DNA from: Aspidiotus rigidus
Lineage: Eukaryota; Arthropoda; Insecta; Hemiptera; Diaspididae
Direction: 5' to 3'
NCBI GenBank assembly: GCA_035079385.1
Contig: JAVHKY010000003.1
Coordinates: forward strand, 23,761,501 to 23,825,500
DNA length: 64,000 bases
The position numbers and the translations under genes were made by a program. Positions 58,421-64,000 of this stretch are shown one piece after another; the first letter of the stretch is position 1; each line of letters opens with the position of its first letter. The notes below the pieces were generated by a model. The model was not told where the DNA came from. It ran no database searches and worked only from the letters and a program-made list of their open reading frames with translations.

Positions 58421-59255
58421 AAACGACGGCTTCCTTAACGAAGTTAAACGAGGAACGCAGGGAACCTGTTTTATGAGTCAAATGGGATTTGGTATTGAAA
58501 ATTCAAGGAAGCCTAGACCTAGATAAAGATAGTATAAAGAAGGCCTAGACCTACTATAAGCCTATCATAATATAGTTTGAGAATCTAAATTTTTCTCGCT
58601 CGAGAGACGAAATTTTTCCAAGTCCCCCTCCTATCATATATAGCTCGAGAGTCGACATTTTAACAGGGAACCTGTTTTATGGGGGGCTATTTGAGAAATC
58701 TGCCGTGCGCCGTCCGCCGTCCAGCGAAAAACTTGGAAAAATTTCGACCCTCGAGCCATAGATGATAGGAGAGTGGACTTAGAAAAATTTCGACTCTCGA
58801 GCTATATATGATAGAAGGGGGACTTGGAAAAATTTCGACTCCCGAGCCATATATGATAGGAGGGGGACTTGAAAAAATTTCGACTCTCGAGCTATATATG
58901 ATATGAAAGGGACTCTCGAGCTATCATATACAGCTTAAGATTCCAGAAAAATTTAGACTCTCAAACTATATTCTACTAGGCTTAGAGTAGGTCTAGGCCT
59001 TCTTTATACTACCTTTATCTAGGTGTAGGCTTCCTTGAATTTTCAATACCGTATCTCATTTGACTCATGAAACAGGTTCCCTGCGTTCCTCGTTTAACTT
59101 CGTTAAGGAAGCTGTCGTTTTTCTAAGTCCCTCTCCTATCATATATGGCTCGAGGGTCGACATTTTTCCAAGTTTTTCGCTGGACGGCGCACGGCGCACG
59201 ACGGACGCCAGATTTCTCAAATAGCCCCCCATAAAACAGGTTCCCTGTTAAAAAG
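58421..59255. mobile_element. Foldback element with two interleaved inverted-repeat pairs and 44-bp units
   Basis: Arm 1 (58421-58590; CTTCCTTAACGAAGTTAAAC, GGGAACCTGTTTTATGAGTC) pairs with 58955-59120. Arm 2 (58663-58745; GGGGGGCTATTTGAGAAATC, CGCCGTCCAGCGAAAAACTT) pairs with 59145-59252. The order is A, B, A', B'. Between B and A' are four tandem 44-bp units (58735-58925, GACTTGGAAAAATTTCGACT type). It splits Penelope copy F: the sequence stops after AATACCTTG at 59258 and resumes at 58420. No transposase frame is present. Confidence 0.85.
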
Positions 59256-59790
59256 CAAGGTATTCAGATTGTCCAAACGAGAAATCGCGGTGTGAATCAT
59301 AAACCAGTTCGATCAGGCCACCTTCCGGAATGTACGAGTTGAGTACAGTGATACCATCGTTGTTTAGATGACGCATTATCTCTATATGCTCGAGGGCGAT
59401 GCGCTTACGATAGGAATTCTCCTTATGGAGGAGCTTTTCGGATCCCTTGCGGAAGCTGTGGCCACTGTTCATTAAGTGATTAGCAAAAGCTGACTCCCCT
59501 AAGTGTCCCTTCTTCCAAGACTTCAGGTGCTCAGCTACTCTAACTTTCATTTGGCGGCTGGTCTCACCAATATAAAAGCCGCCACAATCCCCACATTCCA
59601 ACTTGTAAACACCACTCCTCTCATCAACAGGTATGGGGTCCTTCAGTCTCACAAACAACCTCTTGACTGTGGTAGGGTTGTGAAACGCGGGTCTGAAGCC
59701 AAACGGGCGGAGGGCCCGACCCAATTGGATGGAGAACTTCCCCAAGAAAGGGAGTGTCGAAAATCTGCAATCTGCAATTTTCGACTTCAA
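59248..59790 (-). pseudogene. Penelope family 1 copy F: thumb and GIY-YIG nuclease
   Basis: An open minus-strand frame of ~180 codons. Element sequence starts at about STLPFLGKFSIQLGRALRPF (59762); the first ~10 codons are flank. Then come VRLKDPIPVDERSGVYKLEC, GDCGGFYIGETSRQMKVRVA (GIY-YIG), FANHLMNSGHSFRKGSEKLL and HLNNDGITVLNSYIPEGGLI. The RT core is lost by 5' truncation. The frame ends just inside the inserted foldback element. The domain itself shows no stop, so the insertion is fairly young. Confidence 0.9.
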
Positions 59791-59829
59791 CTCCTTCCCG
59801 GAGTTGAAGTTTCATCGCTGCGGCAATAG

Positions 59830-61735
59830 CCGACTGATAAACAAATAACGAAATCCATAGCAATGAAAAATCAACCCATTTTCAATATCTCTCTTCAAAC
59901 TCTCTCATTAATCCTTTTCCACTGTCTACGAATTTCGATTACGAGTTACGTATAAACAATGACAAACATTTGCGATACGATGTCGGATCAGCTGACGCCG
60001 ACTCAGTAATTCATGATGGTTCCAATCGATGTAAGTACTTATTCTTAGACAATTCGACTCTTCTTATTATTCTGGTTCGACCCGTTAAGGACTTGTACGA
60101 TCCACGACCTCAATCTTCTTTTATTTCTAATCGACTTACTCTCGTTTGCGAGACTGACGGATAGATGTTTTATTCTCTGTCCGTTAGATTCCCGATGATC
60201 CGTCGATGACGACCATGGTACACATTCAGACACGTTTCGGACTTATAATTATTCGATTTATCCTCTTAATTAAATAAATATATTTTATGTCTCTTGTACG
60301 TCTCGATATTTCCTCAGATTGAGTTTTCAGCACGCCTTCCACTGCAGCAAAGCCACTCTAGCTATTCCCCCCCTTTCGCATTTCCCACAGAATCTGGTAG
60401 CAGAGCTTCAATAAGGACCTAACCTAAGGGAAGAACCAGAATAATCTTTATTTTTAACTTAGTTTACTAGAATCGTACTGTTGTGTCCAAACGGGTAAGA
60501 ACCAGACCCCATCTCAAGGATCTTAGAACTTATTTTCCACACGACTATAATTTGATGCGATGGAGCAAGGACGAAGACGGTTATATTATACGGTATTCTT
60601 TATTACCTACTTAGAAAAATTTTATACAATACGAGTTCATTATGTTCGATTAGCGAAGATATTATGGCGATAGTTAGACGTGAGTTAGTTCATTTTATTT
60701 TTGTCTTCTTTTGTCTGGTCTCTTATGCTAGATATCATACGTCGTCGTAAATTCCAACCTATACGGATCATTTTGTGAAATCGCTTGGCCTATGACCGTT
60801 CGGGATTACGCACGATAGAATATAGGCTCAATCTGAAAAACATTTAACAATTTTACGAGAAATCATAATCGCCCAAATTCAATAGAATTTGTTGGTTTCT
60901 CCTTCATGACCGGTCACATTCTCTTCGCGAACATTAATCTTATTGAACTCAATATTATATGCTTATTCAGAATCAGAGGAGAAGACACGTTTTCAGGAAA
61001 ATATTATAATAAACTTATTACTTATCCCGACTCTGGCAAACGTCGAATGTCAGGCAACCTTGAGGCTGCTTCTCATCGTTTCCTTAGCTTAAATTTCTTT
61101 CTTCGGTCAGCAGCGACACATGAAGAATAGGACAGTTGTTGACACGAATATACTGATTAGTTCATTTATGTAGTGGTAGTATGAGTCGCGATTGCCATAT
61201 TCTTTTTGGTATGGGACGGAAAGGATAAGGAAATTCTGAACTATATGCTACCCATGTACCACTAATGCGCGATGGTGGTATGGAAGGAATACTCTTATTT
61301 ATTCCTTCCAGCATGTCCGGCTAAACGGGACACCGTTTCCACCCTATCGATGCTCAGGCGTCGGCGAAACGTTCTTACTCACATACCTACTTATTTTAAT
61401 AACAGGCCTTGCGTACTCCGTTATGGGGTCATATTCTAGTCATTATGCATTGCAGTGTTCAGTGGTTATAAAACGCGAAAAGCATAATTCCCTATAGCTA
61501 CGAAGCTCTGGGCATAGTCAGGCACGACTGATCTGACGTATAAGGAAGGGTCACTTCGATGATTTCCTTCCGAATTAGCGCAACTAGTGTCAACAACACC
61601 GTATCCTACCACTGGGATACATGAGACTCTCTTAGGAGTTGCATTCGGCAGACATTGAGTATATGGCGGTAACAATGTCACCTTAGTCCGCTACAGATGT
61701 CGGTAACTTAGTTAGATAAGAGGCGCCTCGACTTA
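59830..61735. other. Unassigned; possible LTR edge and leader of the BEL/Pao element
   Basis: TGGTAGCAGAGC at 60395-60406 resembles a tRNA primer-binding site and lies 6 bp after TTTCCCACA, a possible LTR end. AT-rich sequence with AAATAAATA at ~60273 could hold a polyadenylation signal of such an LTR. No gag or protease frame is intact between here and the RT at 62432. I cannot define an LTR start. Confidence 0.25.
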
Positions 61736-62215
61736 TTACTTATCAGATTGAGCCTCCTGAAAAGAAAGAACGCGATCTCTCGCTCTCATGATTCACATAA
61801 ATATCTTATTAACTTCCTTATATCTTATTTTATGGAACATGCCGTCAAATTCGTCCGATCCTTCAACATCACTATTATCTGAATCCAAATGAGAACCCTA
61901 TTGTTCAACAGGCTCGCATATTATACAGATTGAGTCTCCTGAAGAAACAATGTTGATATTATTCTCTTTCATGAATCACATAAATATCTTAGTAACTTCC
62001 TTATATCTTATTTTATGGAACATGCCGCCAAACTCGTCTGAACCTCCAGTGTCGCTATTATCTGAATCCGAGTGAGAACCCTAACGATGTTGATATTATT
62101 TTCTTCACGATTCACCTAGATATCTTATCAACTCTTATATGACTTATTTTATAGACCTCGTCGTCAGAACCATTCACTGCATTATTATCCGATCCAATTA
62201 CGAACATCCAACCGC
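61735..62215. repeat. Three degenerate ~165-bp tandem repeats
   Basis: The blocks ATCTTATTTTATGGAACATG, CACTATTATCTGAATCC and TCATGATTCACATAAATATC recur at about 61742-61895, 61918-62084 and 62085-62215, the third most diverged. They lie just upstream of the BEL/Pao RT. Confidence 0.8.
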
Positions 62216-62431
62216 AGGCTAGACTAGAATTTTAGACACATTTCGTAAAAAAAAAAAAAAAAAAAATCACAAGCATCCAGAGAACGGCGATTCCAATGAC
62301 ATGAACAGCTTATTACTAGACGTAGAATTTTAGTGGTTGATAATTTACACAAAACCGACCTCGATCCATTATCCGAAAAAAAACGAGGTATCTTAGATAA
62401 CGGCAGTCTCAAATCGTAAGAAAACCTAATT

Positions 62432-63530
62432 TTCTATAGGTTCTGTCGAGTGCCATTTGGCGTAAAATCTTCACCCTTCCTACTCAACATAAGCATATGC
62501 GAACATCTTTCCTCAGAACCAGATAATGTATGGAATATTCTCGCGAGGAACAAATTTTACGTAGATAACTTAGTTATTAGCGTCAAGAACGTCTCAGACG
62601 CAGTCAGTATATTCCACTCGGTTACTTCAAAATCAAAGGAGATAAGTATGAATTTAAGAGACTGGGCTTCAAACGATACTCAATTTATCAATTCGCTTCC
62701 GAAAGATATGGTCGATAAGACATCGGGCCCAATTTCTATTTTAGTGCTGAAGTGGGATCGCGAAAAAGACGAACTCAGTTCGAAAGTAAATCGAGATCTT
62801 CCTTTTCAACCCAAGAAAAAGAACGTTTTATCATTTCTAGCATCAATTTACGATCCATTAAGCTTATACGTTCCTAGTTATTTAAAACTCAAAACATTCC
62901 TGCAGAAATGCTGGAAACTTAAGTACGATTGGAAGCATCCATTCACGCCAACCTTAGCGGCGGAATGGTCCAAATTAAGAGCGGAAATAATCAACATGCC
63001 GGACATATCCTAGACGTCTCTGGCCTTATACAGAAGACGGAGAAATAACTACACGTATTTACAGACGCTTCAAAGCACGCTTACGCTTGTTGCGCTTATC
63101 TAGTCTATCATAATCCGAGAACATTTGAAAACTGTTCTACACTCATATTTGTAAAATCTAGACTTGCTCCGATAAACGATAAATTGACGATACCACGTTT
63201 AGAGCTCATGGGAGCATTGATTGGCAAACGATGTGCAAACTTTTTACTGAATAATCTTAACATCCAAGTGAAGAGAACTATTCTCTGGGTCGACGCATTA
63301 ACGATCTTACAATGGATGAATTCGACGAGCGTACTTCCTCAATTTATTAAAAACAGAATCAACAAAATTAAAAGTATGGCGAATTTAACCGAAAGGAAAT
63401 GGTGGCAAGGTCCAGAGTCGCTATGTCATGAATCCCTTTGCCCCGCTATTCCATCAAACGCAGAAGAATACAACGCAGTAGCGCCGACAGGTATCCTTCT
63501 TACAAATATACACGACTATCAGATTATTTT
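62432..63530 (+). pseudogene. BEL/Pao retrotransposon: RT and RNase H region, frameshifted
   Basis: From 62432 the + frame reads FCRVPFGVKSSPFLLNISIC, a BEL/Pao RT block, then NKFYVDNLVISVKNVSDAVS, where the catalytic motif reads YVDN, as many BEL/Pao RTs have YVDN or YVDD. Then come LSFLASIYDPLSLYVPSYLK and KHPFTPTLAAEWSKL to a stop at 63013. In another frame from 63058 it continues FTDASKHAYACCAYLVYHNP, KLTIPRLELMGALIGKRCAN and TILWVDALTILQWMNS, the BEL-type RNase H region. A frameshift near 63013-63058 separates them. Integrase is missing. Confidence 0.88.
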
Positions 63531-63532
63531 AA

Positions 63533-63955
63533 CAAGCACGCTTACGCTTGTTGCGCTTATCTTGTATATCATAATCCAAAAACATTTGAAAACGGCTTTA
63601 CTCTTATTTTCGTAAAATATCTAGACTAGCTTCAATAAACAATAAATTAACCATGACACGTTTAGAACTCATGGAAGCATTAATTGGAAAACGATGTTAC
63701 CAGATTTCGACAAACGAAAATACGACTGGAAAAGTCCATTCAGTCCAATCTTACTGACAGGATGGTCCAGATTAAGGACTGAAATAACTAATATAATGGA
63801 ACTATCTTATCCTAGACGTCTCTGACCCTATACAGAAGACGGAGAAACAACTATAAGTACACCTATTTACTAGCACTTCAAAGCACGCTTATGCTTATCG
63901 CGCTTATCTCGAATATCATAATCCTAAGACATTCGAAAATTGAAACTTCCATCAA
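63533..63955 (+). repeat. Rearranged partial duplicates of the BEL/Pao segment
   Basis: 63533-63690 repeats 63070-63230 (ACGCTTGTTGCGCTTATC, CACGTTTAGAACTCATGGAA). 63700-63955 repeats 62920-63130 (CCTAGACGTCTCTG, ATACAGAAGACGGAGAAA). So the same two pieces appear again in another order, with more stops. The element is a rearranged relic that runs to the window edge. Confidence 0.85.
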
Positions 63956-64000
63956 AATAACCCAATTATACAATTTTTCAGCTTATTATACTCGCCGACA

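Overview
The window is eukaryotic nuclear DNA and almost certainly from an arthropod, most likely an insect. It is AT-rich with long introns, GT-AG splice sites and many poly-A/T tracts. It carries one conserved animal gene and many degraded retroelements: Penelope-like elements, R1-type and other LINE ends, a Ty3/Gypsy element and a BEL/Pao element. A short TTAGG-like run and many GTAGGTA-type words would suit a hemipteran, but I cannot fix the order or species. Nothing here looks bacterial.

The only host gene I can name is Pellino, an E3 ubiquitin ligase of Toll/IL-1 signalling, on the + strand. Five exons (19764-19952, 24809-24907, 24994-25209, 25304-25422, 32249-32363) join in phase to give the last 245 residues: the end of the FHA-like domain and the whole RING-like domain. 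The N-terminal ~175 residues must lie upstream and I did not find them in the window. An acceptor plus a 34-codon open end at 26649-26751 may be an alternative last exon.

Left to right: 1-3645 is a satellite of ~112-bp units in a 449-bp higher-order repeat, packed with palindromic TGACGTCA (CRE) sites. Next come an R1-like LINE end (4560-5350), a direct duplication around a dispersed repeat (7125-8545), and the first Penelope-like copy (8545-10326). At 11100-12375 lies a second Penelope family. At 14115-18780 is a nested complex, with family 2 inserted in family 1 and two family-1 copies head to head. Pellino and its repeat-filled introns occupy 19764-33043. From 33060 to 47280 there is little recognisable coding; it holds two near-perfect hairpins (36989-37276) and a ~140-bp tandem array (43515-45200). 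From 47281 to 64000 it is again mostly transposon: a LINE end, Penelope copies, an internally deleted Gypsy element with one LTR, an R1 end, a Penelope copy split by a foldback element, and a BEL/Pao fragment.

The main themes beyond gene calls are: (1) the CRE satellite, which shares a ~40-bp module with a repeat scattered across the whole window; (2) hammerhead-ribozyme-like motifs at the 3' ends of both Penelope families, with covarying stems in one; and (3) repeated palindromic or head-to-head Penelope insertions. All coordinates were read by eye. Element edges are good to about 10-30 bp unless a target duplication or splice site fixes them.
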